Shown here one piece after another: positions 8,174 to 15,612 of a stretch of DNA of 20,615 nucleotides. The translations under genes were made by a program, and so were the position numbers. The notes beneath the pieces were generated by a model. It saw only the letters and a list, made by a program, of their open reading frames with translations. It was not told the origin of the DNA and ran no database searches. How positions within the stretch are numbered: position 1 is the first letter of the stretch; each line of letters starts with the position of its first letter. Origin of the DNA: Bacteroidota bacterium (GTDB lineage Bacteria; Bacteroidota; Ignavibacteria; SZUA-365); the NCBI GenBank assembly GCA_018224415.1, contig JAGTUZ010000278.1, positions 1 through 20,615 of the forward strand. Direction: 5' to 3'.

Positions 8174-8710
8174 TCAACGGCCGACCAGACAGCGGTCGAG
8201 CAGCGAAAGCAGTTCCTTGTGCAGTGCCTGCAGCGACTGCCGGCCCTGGGTGGAGGCGGCAGGTTTGCCGTCGTAGTCAAACTGGCGCGCCGCGGGCTCC
8301 TGGCCCTGGTGCGCCTGCTGGTTGCGGATGCGCAGCGTGCCGATGTAATTCGTGGACAGGCAGTACAAATGTGCCAGGGAATCGATGACCGCAGTATTGA
8401 CGTCGTAATATTCGTGCTGGGTGGGATGCGCGGAGAGCGACGGCCATGGCCGTGACGTGCCGCCGCGCTGCTTTTCCCAGGCGCCGTCGGTATACTCTGC
8501 GTCCGCGTGCTCGCCTCGCACCGGCCGTGGCTTCACGGCTTCCCGCGTCGGGGGAGGCGGCGGAACGACATGATGCCTCGAGGAATGGGCGGATGGTGCC
8601 CGATTCCATGATGCCTCGATGGTCCCGTCCGGCGTCTGAGCGTTGGACAGAACCGGCAGCAGTAACCCAGCGAGCATGAGCGTGCCGAATGCGATACGTA
8701 AGCGGTTCAT
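8174..8710 (-). CDS. secreted hypothetical protein
   Basis: A 178-aa protein with a clean signal peptide (RLRIAFGTLMLAGLLLPVL, cleavage after SNA at about residue 24). The mature protein begins with a low-complexity His/Pro-rich region (HHVVPPPPPT at 47-56), then a helical C-terminal half (about 100-178) with two cysteines at 117 and 174 that might form a disulphide in the periplasm. No family recognised. The start at 8710 has GAGG 5 nt upstream; an upstream in-frame start at 8803 lacks signal features. First gene of the three-gene envelope cluster; 94 nt separate its stop from the lipoprotein ATG, with no terminator in between, so co-transcription is likely but not proven. Confidence 0.75.
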   Translation of the reverse strand: MNRLRIAFGTLMLAGLLLPVLSNAQTPDGTIEASWNRAPSAHSSRHHVVPPPPPTREAVKPRPVRGEHADAEYTDGAWEKQRGGTSRPWPSLSAHPTQHEYYDVNTAVIDSLAHLYCLSTNYIGTLRIRNQQAHQGQEPAARQFDYDGKPAASTQGRQSLQALHKELLSLLDRCLVGR

Positions 8711-8985
8711 GAATACCTCGGTCTGTGAAAGATCGGGCGTCCTGCCGTGACGGAAGACAACGCACCTGGACGAAAAACACCGGAATAAAACATGATGGAT
8801 CAAGTCCTCTTCTAACGGAATACCCTGAACCTAGTCAGGAATAGGAAAAAAGTCAATAGGAAGCTCACAATTAGCTCTTAATTATCTGTAATGCGAGACA
8901 CCTAGAATCTTCATCCGTCACGGGTTATCACTCGCGAGCTCCCGCTCCGCTCGAAGCGTGGGGGGCGATACTGCGTCCAGGAACG
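8711..8985. other. intergenic region between gyrA and the envelope cluster
   Basis: This 275-nt stretch holds an AT-rich core at about 8820-8895 with the candidate minus-strand promoter, and GC-rich sequence near 8930-8985 after the gyrA stop. An 8-bp palindrome CTCGCGAG lies at 8931-8938 and short GAGC/GCTC repeats nearby, but no stem with a U-tract, so no gyrA terminator could be called. No coding potential is evident. Confidence 0.6.
8828..8856 (-). promoter_or_regulatory. candidate promoter of the envelope gene cluster
   Basis: On the minus strand TTGACT (8851-8856 on plus) is followed, after exactly 17 nt, by TAGGTT (8828-8833). The -35 matches sigma-70 consensus at 5 of 6 positions, the -10 at 3 of 6. 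It would give a leader of about 110 nt to the ATG at 8710. Confidence 0.4.
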
Positions 8986-11451
8986 CTACCCGACCGGTGG
9001 CACGATCTCCGGATCGGCTTCAATATCCTGGTCCGCGGCGACGCGCGCGATGTCCGCGATGCTGTCACCCTCGCGAAGGTGGATGAGGCGGACACCCTGG
9101 GTATTGCGACCCATCACGCGGATGCTGTGCACGTGCTGGCGGATGATCAGGCCTCGCTCGGTAATGATCACGATGTCATCCTCGTCCGAGACCTCCTTGA
9201 TCGAAATGACGGCACCGGTCTTGGCCGTGACATTCATCGTGATGACACCCTTGCCGCCACGCTTGGTGTGGCGGTACGAAGACACCTCGCTGCGCTTGCC
9301 GTAGCCGTGTTCGCTGACCACAAGCACATTGCCGTTGGGACGGCCGACAACCATGCCGATGACGACGTCGTCTTTCGCCAACGAAATACCTCGGACGCCG
9401 GTCGCGCTGCGGCCCATGTCCCGGACATTGGTTTCGTCGAAGCGGATGGCCTGGCCATTTCGCGATGCGATGAGGATGTCGTTGCTGCCGTCGGTGATCT
9501 TCGCGTCGATCAGGTTGTCGTCATCGCCGAGGTTGATGGCGATGATTCCGGTCGACCGCGGATTTCCATAGGCGCTGAGCACGGTTTTTTTCACGGTACC
9601 CTGTGAAGTAACCATGATGATGTACTGGTTGTCGGTGAATTCCTTCACGGTGAGGAAGGCCGCGATGTTTTCGTCCTTCTGCTTGCTCACCAGGTTGATG
9701 ATTGCGCGTCCGCGTGCGGTGCGTCCACCCTCCGGCACTTCGAAGACCTTGAGCCAGTAGCAGCGCCCCTTGTCGGTGAAGAACAGGATGTAATGATGCG
9801 TGGATGCAACAAACATGTGTTCGACGAAATCGTCCTCGCGCGTGGCCGACCCGGCGACCCCCTTGCCTCCACGGCCCTGTCGGCGATACGTGCTGGCCGG
9901 CGTGCGCTTAATATAGCCCTGGTGGCTGATGGTGATCACCACATCCTCCTCGGCAATCATGTCCTCGAGGCGGAAATCGGCGTAGTCGTAAATGACCTCG
10001 GTCCGGCGTTCGTCGTTGTACTTGTCGCGGATCGCGCGGAATTCGTCGCCGATCACCTGCCAGCGAAGGGATGGATTGTCGAGAATGCCGCGCAGACGGT
10101 TGATGAGCTTGATGGTTTCCTTGTATTCGTCCTCGATCTTCTTGCGCTCGAGTCCGGTCAGGCGCTGCAGGCGCATATCGAGGATCGCTTTGGCCTGGAT
10201 TTCGCTCAACTTGAACTTGCGCATCAGGTTGTTACGTGCGTTCTCGGTGTCACGTGATTTTTTGATCGTCTCGATGACCTCGTCGATGTTGTCGAGAGCG
10301 ATGATGTATCCTTCGAGGATATGCGCACGGCGCTCGGCTTCCGCCAGCTCGAACTTGGTCCGCCGCACAACCACCTCGTGGCGGAAGTCGAGGAAGTGCT
10401 GCATCATCTCCTTGAGCGTCAGGACCTTGGGCCGCCCGTCGACCAGTGCCAGCATGATGGTGCCAAAGGTGGTCTGCATCATCGTATGCTTGTAAAGGTT
10501 GTTGAGCACGACCTCGGGGTTGCCGTCACGTTTGGTCTCGATGACGATGCGCATGCCGTCGCGGTCGGACTCGTCGCGGAGATTGCTGATACCGTCGATC
10601 TTCCCGGCCTTGACCAGATCGGCAATCTTCTCGATCAGGTTCGCCTTGTTGACCTGGTACGGCAGCTCGCTGATGATGATGTTCTCGCGGCCGTTCTTCA
10701 ACGTTTCAACGCTTGCGCGACCGCGGAGAATGATTTTGCCCCGACCGGTCAGGTAGGCGTCCTGTACGCCCTGGTAACCGAAGATGATACCGCCGGTGGG
10801 GAAATCGGGCGCCTTGACGAGTTTGATCAGTTCCTCGGTGGGAAGGTCGGGATTCGCGATCATGGCCAACAGTCCGTCGATGATCTCGCCCAGATTGTGC
10901 GGCGGGATGTTGGTGGCCATGCCGACAGCGATGCCGCCGGAGCCGTTGATAAGCAGATTCGGAAGCAGCGTCGGGAGGACGCGGGGTTCCTGAAGGGAAT
11001 CATCGAAATTCGGCTGGTAATCGACCGTGTCCTTCTCGAGATCACGCAGCATCTCGAGCGCCATCGGTGCGAGCCGGGCCTCGGTGTAGCGCATGGCCGC
11101 CGCGGAATCTCCATCGACGGAGCCGAAGTTGCCCTGCCCCTGCACCAGGGGATAGCGGAGCGAGAAGTCCTGCACCATGCGCACCATGGTGAAGTACACT
11201 GCGGAATCACCGTGGGGGTGGTACTTGCCGAGCACTTCACCAACGATGCGTGCGGATTTCTTGTACGGCCGATTCGGAGAGAGACCGAGGTCGTTCATGC
11301 CGAACAGAATGCGGCGATGGACGGGTTTGAGGCCGTCGCGCACATCGGGAAGGGCACGGGCCACGATCACGGACATGGAATAATCTATATACGAGCTTTT
11401 TAGCTCGTCCTCGATACTGACGCGAAGGATCTTCTCGGTAGGTGTGGACAT
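8986..11451 (-). CDS. gyrA: DNA gyrase subunit A
   Basis: GyrA is the breakage-reunion subunit of the A2B2 gyrase that introduces negative supercoils using ATP. The 821 aa include the winged-helix/tower region with RPVHRR-type start (KPVHRRILFGMND), catalytic Arg121-Tyr122 in MRYTEARLAP, coiled coil at about 360-500, and the C-terminal pinwheel with the GyrA box QGRGGKG at 525-531, which separates gyrase from topoisomerase IV ParC. Numbering coincides with the E. coli enzyme through the quinolone region: Ser83 is kept but position 87, normally Asp or Glu, is Phe (TTC, 11191-11193 on plus). The start at 11451 gives the standard N-terminus; no strong Shine-Dalgarno is visible. It stands alone; gyrB is not in the window. 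The gene is otherwise intact. Confidence 0.97.
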   Translation of the reverse strand: MSTPTEKILRVSIEDELKSSYIDYSMSVIVARALPDVRDGLKPVHRRILFGMNDLGLSPNRPYKKSARIVGEVLGKYHPHGDSAVYFTMVRMVQDFSLRYPLVQGQGNFGSVDGDSAAAMRYTEARLAPMALEMLRDLEKDTVDYQPNFDDSLQEPRVLPTLLPNLLINGSGGIAVGMATNIPPHNLGEIIDGLLAMIANPDLPTEELIKLVKAPDFPTGGIIFGYQGVQDAYLTGRGKIILRGRASVETLKNGRENIIISELPYQVNKANLIEKIADLVKAGKIDGISNLRDESDRDGMRIVIETKRDGNPEVVLNNLYKHTMMQTTFGTIMLALVDGRPKVLTLKEMMQHFLDFRHEVVVRRTKFELAEAERRAHILEGYIIALDNIDEVIETIKKSRDTENARNNLMRKFKLSEIQAKAILDMRLQRLTGLERKKIEDEYKETIKLINRLRGILDNPSLRWQVIGDEFRAIRDKYNDERRTEVIYDYADFRLEDMIAEEDVVITISHQGYIKRTPASTYRRQGRGGKGVAGSATREDDFVEHMFVASTHHYILFFTDKGRCYWLKVFEVPEGGRTARGRAIINLVSKQKDENIAAFLTVKEFTDNQYIIMVTSQGTVKKTVLSAYGNPRSTGIIAINLGDDDNLIDAKITDGSNDILIASRNGQAIRFDETNVRDMGRSATGVRGISLAKDDVVIGMVVGRPNGNVLVVSEHGYGKRSEVSSYRHTKRGGKGVITMNVTAKTGAVISIKEVSDEDDIVIITERGLIIRQHVHSIRVMGRNTQGVRLIHLREGDSIADIARVAADQDIEADPEIVPPVG

Positions 11452-11647
11452 GGTTTGGCCGAAGGCGTAGGTGATTTACATATATCGTATAAAAATACAC
11501 AATCCCACCCACTTCTGAAAGCCCCAAAGCGCCATCCAGCCCCTGCCGGCGCGCATCAACACAACGGTTTTGATTTTGTTTCGTGTAGACGGATATTTCT
11601 TGATTGAATCGATTTGCACCTCATCGAACGGAGATCGCCGACGCACC
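11452..11647. promoter_or_regulatory. divergent regulatory region, gyrA / xer-like
   Basis: The two genes point away from each other across 196 nt. An AT-rich patch at 11474-11502 (several overlapping TATA-like hexamers) is the likely gyrA promoter zone; 11565-11610 is AT-rich in the other direction, with TTGATT followed at 18 nt by TATTTC, a poor match. Neither promoter can be assigned firmly. Confidence 0.35.
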
Positions 11648-12529
11648 ATGGCTGAAGTAGAATTCAAGGAACTGCAACGCACATTCGAGGAGCATCTTGC
11701 CCGCGTCGGGAAGCACCAGAACACCATCCGTTCCTATGCCAACGACTTGAGGCAGTTCGCCCAGTGGTGCGGCAGCACCTTTGGCGAGACGTTTCTTGTC
11801 GGGGATGTCACGCGCAGTGATATCCAGGACTTCCGGACGTTCCTTCTCACACGCAATTCCTCTCCGGCGTCGGTGAACCGCAAGATTACGGCACTGCGCC
11901 AATTTTTCGATTTCTGTGTGTTGCAGGAGGCGACCGAGCGCAATCCTGCCTCGGACATCAGCGGTATTGCCGCCGAACCCCGGGCACCGGTGGTGCTGAC
12001 GCGGAAGGACGCCCTGCTGCTGGCCCGCACCGCCGAACGCAGTCCCGGTCCGATCGAGGGTGCCGTCATTCTTCTTCTGCTGCACAGCGGCCTGCGCAGC
12101 AGCGAACTCTGCGCGATTACCGTTGGTGATGTGCACATGACCCCCCGCGAAGCGCGACTGTTTGTGAAAGGTGTTCGCGGCAAGACCACGCGTTTTGTCT
12201 ATCTCAGCTCCCGCGCACAGAACGCCCTTCGCCAGTACATGCGCTGGCGTGGCGTGTCGATTCTCGCCAAGCGGCTGCGCAAGGAATCACTGTTTGTCTC
12301 CTACGACGGTACGCCGTTGACACAACAGGCGGTGGATCAGCTGGTCAAGCGTGTCGGTCGTCAGGCTGGACTGAACGATATCACGCCCTCGATGCTGCGC
12401 AACACCTACGCATCGGCCGCCCTGCAGTCCGGCAAACCGGTGGAGACCGTCGCCCGCGTTCTTGGTGTATCGTCCCTCAAAACCCTGCAACGCCTGAAAG
12501 GGGATACCGGCGAAGAACGGGAGTCCTAG
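11648..12529 (+). CDS. XerC/XerD-like tyrosine recombinase homologue lacking catalytic residues
   Basis: A 293-aa protein with the length and two-domain layout of XerC/XerD. Residues about 8-95 form the SAM-like core-binding domain (FEEHLARVGKHQNTIRSYANDLRQF region; VNRKITALRQFFDF); residues about 112-290 are the integrase catalytic fold. Arg150 (HSGLRSSEL) and Lys179 (VRGKTTRF) of the active site are present, as is the second arginine, R251 (SMLRNTY). The HxxR histidine is Ser248, the second histidine of LGHxx is Val274, and the tyrosine nucleophile position is Leu283. Thus it should bind DNA or partner proteins but not cleave. The frame is clean to the TAG, so this is not a frameshift artefact. 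The ATG at 11648 starts just before the conserved domain; an in-frame ATG at 11570 is possible. aat follows after 3 nt. Confidence 0.85.
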   Translation: MAEVEFKELQRTFEEHLARVGKHQNTIRSYANDLRQFAQWCGSTFGETFLVGDVTRSDIQDFRTFLLTRNSSPASVNRKITALRQFFDFCVLQEATERNPASDISGIAAEPRAPVVLTRKDALLLARTAERSPGPIEGAVILLLLHSGLRSSELCAITVGDVHMTPREARLFVKGVRGKTTRFVYLSSRAQNALRQYMRWRGVSILAKRLRKESLFVSYDGTPLTQQAVDQLVKRVGRQAGLNDITPSMLRNTYASAALQSGKPVETVARVLGVSSLKTLQRLKGDTGEERES

Positions 12530-12532
12530 GCC

Positions 12533-13114
12533 GTGCCCCGCATCCCACCCGACAAACTTCTGGACTTGTACGCCTCGGGCCTCTTTCCGATGGCGGATGG
12601 GAGGGATGGCCGCATCATGCTGTTCAGTCCCGATCCACGCACGATTTTGGATCCGGCAGACCTGCACATCTCCCAGTCGCTGCGCAAGACATGGCGGTCG
12701 GGCCGCTTCGTGATTCGTTTCGACAGTTGCTTCGAGAGGGTGATGCAGTATTGCGCGGATCGCGAGGACACCTGGATTTCAGAGGATATCATCGCTTCAT
12801 ATGTGCGGCTGCATCAGCTCGGACACGCGCATTCTGTCGAAGCGTGGCGCGATGGAGAGCTGGCGGGGGGACTGTACGGTGTGGCCCTGCACGGGGCGTT
12901 TTTTGGGGAATCGATGTTTCATCTGCAGAGGGACGCTTCCAAGATCGCGCTCATCGCCCTGTGCGAACGTATGAACCAGCGCGGAATGCCGCTGTTGGAT
13001 ATCCAGTACAGCACACCACATCTGACGGGACTCGGAGCGTATGAAATCAGCCGCGAGGAATACCTTGGTCGGCTGGAAGCCGCACTCCGGCTGCCTGTCC
13101 GTTTCGCAGATTGA
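12533..13114 (+). CDS. aat: leucyl/phenylalanyl-tRNA--protein transferase
   Basis: Aat moves Leu or Phe from its aminoacyl-tRNA to proteins with N-terminal Arg or Lys, making them substrates of the ClpS/ClpAP N-degron pathway in the cytoplasm. At 193 aa it is shorter than the E. coli enzyme (about 234), mainly at the N-terminus. Family motifs are clear: YASGLFPMA (13-21), FSPDPR (31-36), LGHAHSVE (96-103), GGLYGVA (112-118), FFGESMF (123-129) and LLDIQ with Asp156 and Gln158, then LGAYEISREEYL. The start is GTG, 3 nt after the stop of the xer-like gene, with GGAG 9 nt upstream, so translation is likely coupled. Its 3' end faces the PfkB gene with only 25 nt between stops. Confidence 0.94.
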   Translation: MPRIPPDKLLDLYASGLFPMADGRDGRIMLFSPDPRTILDPADLHISQSLRKTWRSGRFVIRFDSCFERVMQYCADREDTWISEDIIASYVRLHQLGHAHSVEAWRDGELAGGLYGVALHGAFFGESMFHLQRDASKIALIALCERMNQRGMPLLDIQYSTPHLTGLGAYEISREEYLGRLEAALRLPVRFAD

Positions 13115-13139
13115 ACCCGGGCGGGGTGGGCCCTATGTC

Positions 13140-14105
13140 TTACACGTCTTCAAATGGTTTGCCGAGCAATTTATCCGAAATCTCGCCCGGTGCGGGCAGA
13201 TCCACCAGCACGCCCTCGACCCCGAGTGCCCAGGCGGCGACGGCGTTTGCGAAGTAGGTTGCATTCGCCAGCTGCTTGCCGTGGTTGAGGGCGTAGTAGA
13301 GGCCTGCATGCCAGGCATCGTGGACGCCGGCGGGATCAACGATCTCGGCGTCGACGGCGGGAACGCGCACGACCTTGCTTCCGTCGGAAACCAGCGCGCC
13401 ATTTCTGCCCATGGTCATGATCACCGTCGTGGCACCCATCTCGTGAAAGCTCTTCAGATGGTCCTCCCGTGAGGCCTTGCCGAACAGGTTCTCCGCGTCG
13501 TCGATCGTGGGGGTGAGGATGTCGGCGAACTGCAGGGTTTTCTTGATCGTGGCCAGGGCGTCATTCCGGTTCCTCCACAGCGCTGGCTCGTAGAACGGCT
13601 GCAGCACGGTGAGGCTGTCGAATTTTTTCGCCAGGCGGAGGATTTCGAATACGCTGTGCCGGGCCGGGTGCTTCCACAGACAGAAGCCGCTCCCATGCAC
13701 GATCTTCGACCCCTGCGCCAGCGTCACGTGTTCCTTCGTGTTGTGCAGCTGCCACTCGGCCAGACGGTAGTAGGCCGACTGGATGATGCGCTCCTTGCGG
13801 GCGACAAAGAGCAGACTGGTCAGGTACTCGCGGGAGAACTGCATCGTCGAAGCGTTGACCTTGTGCTGGCGCAGGACGTTCTGCACAAACGTTCCGTGCG
13901 CGTCCGCACCGACGGAGGCGATGCAGTTGGCCTTCCCGCCGAGCATGCTGTGGTAAATCGAAATCAGCGCCGCTGAACCGGCGATGTGTTTCGTGAAGGC
14001 CGAAGCCTCCGGAAGCGTGCTGTCTTCAGCACGGAGTTCGATGTACGCCTCTCCGACCGTGGTCAGATCGTAGATGACAGGGGGTGGCACTCGCAAGTCG
14101 TTCAT
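13140..14105 (-). CDS. PfkB-family (ribokinase-like) sugar kinase, divergent active site
   Basis: A 321-aa protein with the ribokinase fold. The N-terminal part has the glycine-rich segment AGSAALIS (42-49), aligned to the usual GGxxxNxA but without the Asn, and ASVGADAHG (63-71). The ATP-binding half shows LTPTIDDAENLFG (197-209) and TMGRNGALV (231-239). The PfkB signature 2, normally D-T-x-G-A-G-D, reads DPAGVHD (257-263): catalytic-base Asp263 is kept, but the anion-hole A-G is V-H. Substrate is unknown; the family phosphorylates sugars, nucleosides or similar. GAGGAG lies 7 nt before the ATG at 14105, which is preferred over the upstream ATG at 14141. Transcribed away from yggS, with no partner gene on its strand. 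Whether it is an active kinase is open. Confidence 0.85.
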   Translation of the reverse strand: MNDLRVPPPVIYDLTTVGEAYIELRAEDSTLPEASAFTKHIAGSAALISIYHSMLGGKANCIASVGADAHGTFVQNVLRQHKVNASTMQFSREYLTSLLFVARKERIIQSAYYRLAEWQLHNTKEHVTLAQGSKIVHGSGFCLWKHPARHSVFEILRLAKKFDSLTVLQPFYEPALWRNRNDALATIKKTLQFADILTPTIDDAENLFGKASREDHLKSFHEMGATTVIMTMGRNGALVSDGSKVVRVPAVDAEIVDPAGVHDAWHAGLYYALNHGKQLANATYFANAVAAWALGVEGVLVDLPAPGEISDKLLGKPFEDV

Positions 14106-14175
14106 CCCTTTGCTCCTCTTGTGCGTTGGTGTTTCCGGCACGGACGTGCAGGAAACATGCTGTTCGATAAGGATA

Positions 14176-14183
14176 ACAAGTTA
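14176..14183 (-). promoter_or_regulatory. possible -10-like element upstream of the PfkB gene
   Basis: On the minus strand TAACTTGT lies 71 nt before the PfkB ATG, and TTGAAA (5 of 6 to the -35 consensus) lies 17 nt upstream of it. The same octamer precedes mce. Weak to moderate call. Confidence 0.3.
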
Positions 14184-14256
14184 TGCAATACGGAAGGAAA
14201 TTTCAATGCCGGTCCGCAATCGGGATGTTTCGATGGAAACGCATTCGACGCCCGCC

Positions 14257-14285
14257 TTGGAATTCAGCCCCGCGCCAAATATATT
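14257..14285 (+). promoter_or_regulatory. promoter of the yggS-ileS gene cluster
   Basis: TTGGAA (14257-14262) and TATATT (14280-14285) are spaced by exactly 17 nt; the matches to consensus are 4 and 5 of 6. Transcription would be expected to start near 14291-14293, only 2-4 nt before the ATG at 14295, giving a leaderless or almost leaderless message. No Shine-Dalgarno site is present before that ATG, in keeping with this. Confidence 0.55.
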
Positions 14286-14294
14286 CATCTTCTT

Positions 14295-14972
14295 ATGGTG
14301 ATCGAGCGCATCCGGCATATCGAGGAACGGATTCAGCATGCCTGCGTGCGCAGTGGACGAACGCGCGAAGACTTGACTCTCGTCGTTGTGACCAAGACCC
14401 AGGACGCAGAACGCATCAACGAGGCGCTGGCCGCGGGCCTTCCCGACATCGGGGAAAACCGTGTGCAGGAATACCTCGCGAAGCACGACGCGCTTCTGCC
14501 ACACCGTTTCCACATGATCGGGCACCTGCAGCGCAACAAGGTGAGGCAGATCATCAATGACGTGTTTCTGATCCATTCGGTTGACTCGATTCCCCTGGCC
14601 GAGGAGATCGAACGCCTCGCTGCGATATCCGGACGCGAGGTCGATGTGCTGCTCGAAGTGAACAGCAGCGGAGAGGAATCGAAATTCGGGGTTGCTCCTG
14701 AGGATGTGCCCGTCCTCGCCGAAGCCCTGCTGCGCCTTTCCCATGTGCGGTTGCGCGGATTGATGACCGTCGCCGCGTTTGTCGAGGACGCCGCCACGCT
14801 GCGCCCGGCGTTTCGACGACTGCGTGAACTGCGTGACGAACTCGCCGCGCGGCATCCCGACGCCGGGATCCGCGAGCTGTCCATGGGCATGACCAACGAT
14901 TTCGAAATCGCGATCGAGGAGGGTGCCACCCTGATCCGACTCGGCAGCGCCATTTTTGGACCCAGAGCGTGA
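14295..14972 (+). CDS. yggS: YggS/PLPBP family pyridoxal phosphate homeostasis protein
   Basis: A 225-aa single-domain fold-type III PLP protein. The family (YggS, YlmE, PROSC) binds PLP without known catalysis and keeps vitamin B6 and amino-acid pools balanced in the cytoplasm. The PLP lysine is K34 in VVVTKTQ; other family motifs are DIGENRVQEYL (51-61), HMIGHLQRNK (73-82), SSGEESKFG (124-132), LRGLMTV (153-159), LSMGMTNDFEIAI (195-207) and the phosphate-binding IRLGSAIFG (214-222). Length is standard. The start at 14295 fits the family N-terminus; the open frame upstream overlaps the PfkB gene and is not coding. First gene of the cluster; it ends 10 nt before the divIVA-like gene, a pairing also known as ylmE near divIVA in Gram-positives. 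Confidence 0.95.
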   Translation: MVIERIRHIEERIQHACVRSGRTREDLTLVVVTKTQDAERINEALAAGLPDIGENRVQEYLAKHDALLPHRFHMIGHLQRNKVRQIINDVFLIHSVDSIPLAEEIERLAAISGREVDVLLEVNSSGEESKFGVAPEDVPVLAEALLRLSHVRLRGLMTVAAFVEDAATLRPAFRRLRELRDELAARHPDAGIRELSMGMTNDFEIAIEEGATLIRLGSAIFGPRA

Positions 14973-14982
14973 GGTGAACACA

Positions 14983-15612
14983 GTGAACGTCGACGCCATC
15001 GCCAACAAAACCTTCTCCATCGTCAAGAAAGGGTGGAAGCAGGATGAAGTGCAGTCGTATCTCACCTTGCTTGCCCAGGACGTCATCGCCCTGCATGACG
15101 AGAACCATGCCCTGCGAGGAGAGATCGCCGCGCTGGAGCGGCAGCTCGAGCAGTCCCAGCAGATCGAGAAGCGGGTGCGCGGCATGCTCACCGAAATGAA
15201 ATCCGCCTCGCAGCGCATGGTCGGGCAGGCGGAAGCCAGTGCCTCCGCGATGTCGTATAAGGTCGAACAGGAACGCAAGGCCATTCTCGATAACGCCCGT
15301 CGCGAGGCGGAAATCGTGATTCGGGACGCCGAACGCCGGGCCGAACGCCTGCTCATGCAGGGCAACGCACGACTGGAAGGACTCAAGGAGCAGATCGATC
15401 TGCTCGAGACAAAAAAACTCGCCCTGATCACGCGCATCAAATCCATTCTGCGGGCGCAGGTGGATTTTCTCGCCGCACTCGAGAAGGGGAGAACGGCTCG
15501 TCCGCTCGCCACCGCACAACAGCGCGCCCTCCGCACCCGGGAAGGACTGGACGGCGAGACCGTGGAAGAAATCATCGACAGACTGGACCAGCAGGAAGAA
15601 TTCAATGTCTGA
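14983..15612 (+). CDS. DivIVA-like coiled-coil protein
   Basis: A 209-aa protein whose N-terminus (IANKTFSIVKKGWKQDEV, then QSYLTLLAQDV) fits the DivIVA/GpsB domain pattern of F-x-x-x-x-x-G-Y/W-x-x-x-E-V-x-x-(F/Y)-L. A long coiled coil follows at about 40-170, rich in Glu, Arg and Ala (ALERQLEQSQQIEKR, ARREAEIVIRDAERRAERL). DivIVA proteins gather at curved membranes and place division or wall-growth enzymes; the precise role outside Gram-positives is less clear. The start GTG at 14983 is chosen for the GAGG 8 nt before it; TTG at 14956 and GTG at 14974 are in-frame alternatives. Its end overlaps the next ATG by 8 nt. The name divIVA is not assigned because the family is broad. Confidence 0.8.
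   Translation: MNVDAIANKTFSIVKKGWKQDEVQSYLTLLAQDVIALHDENHALRGEIAALERQLEQSQQIEKRVRGMLTEMKSASQRMVGQAEASASAMSYKVEQERKAILDNARREAEIVIRDAERRAERLLMQGNARLEGLKEQIDLLETKKLALITRIKSILRAQVDFLAALEKGRTARPLATAQQRALRTREGLDGETVEEIIDRLDQQEEFNV

Noticed and set aside
8920..8985. gyrA terminator
   Set aside because: Short palindromes (CTCGCGAG, GAGC/GCTC) are present but no stem is followed by a T-run on the minus strand.
10321..11403. 360-codon plus-strand frame opposite gyrA
   Set aside because: Shadow of the conserved gyrA frame, as expected in GC-rich DNA.
11648..12529. Mobile element or integron integrase
   Set aside because: No attachment site, flanking repeats, cassette or other mobile gene; length and domain layout fit XerC/D, and the active site is lost.
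13115..13139. Terminator between the convergent aat and PfkB genes
   Set aside because: Only 25 nt of GC-rich sequence with a weak GGGC/GCCC pairing and no U-tract on either side.
13986..14294. Upstream extension of yggS
   Set aside because: It lies opposite the PfkB gene's 5' end and across its promoter region, and the translation has no family resemblance.
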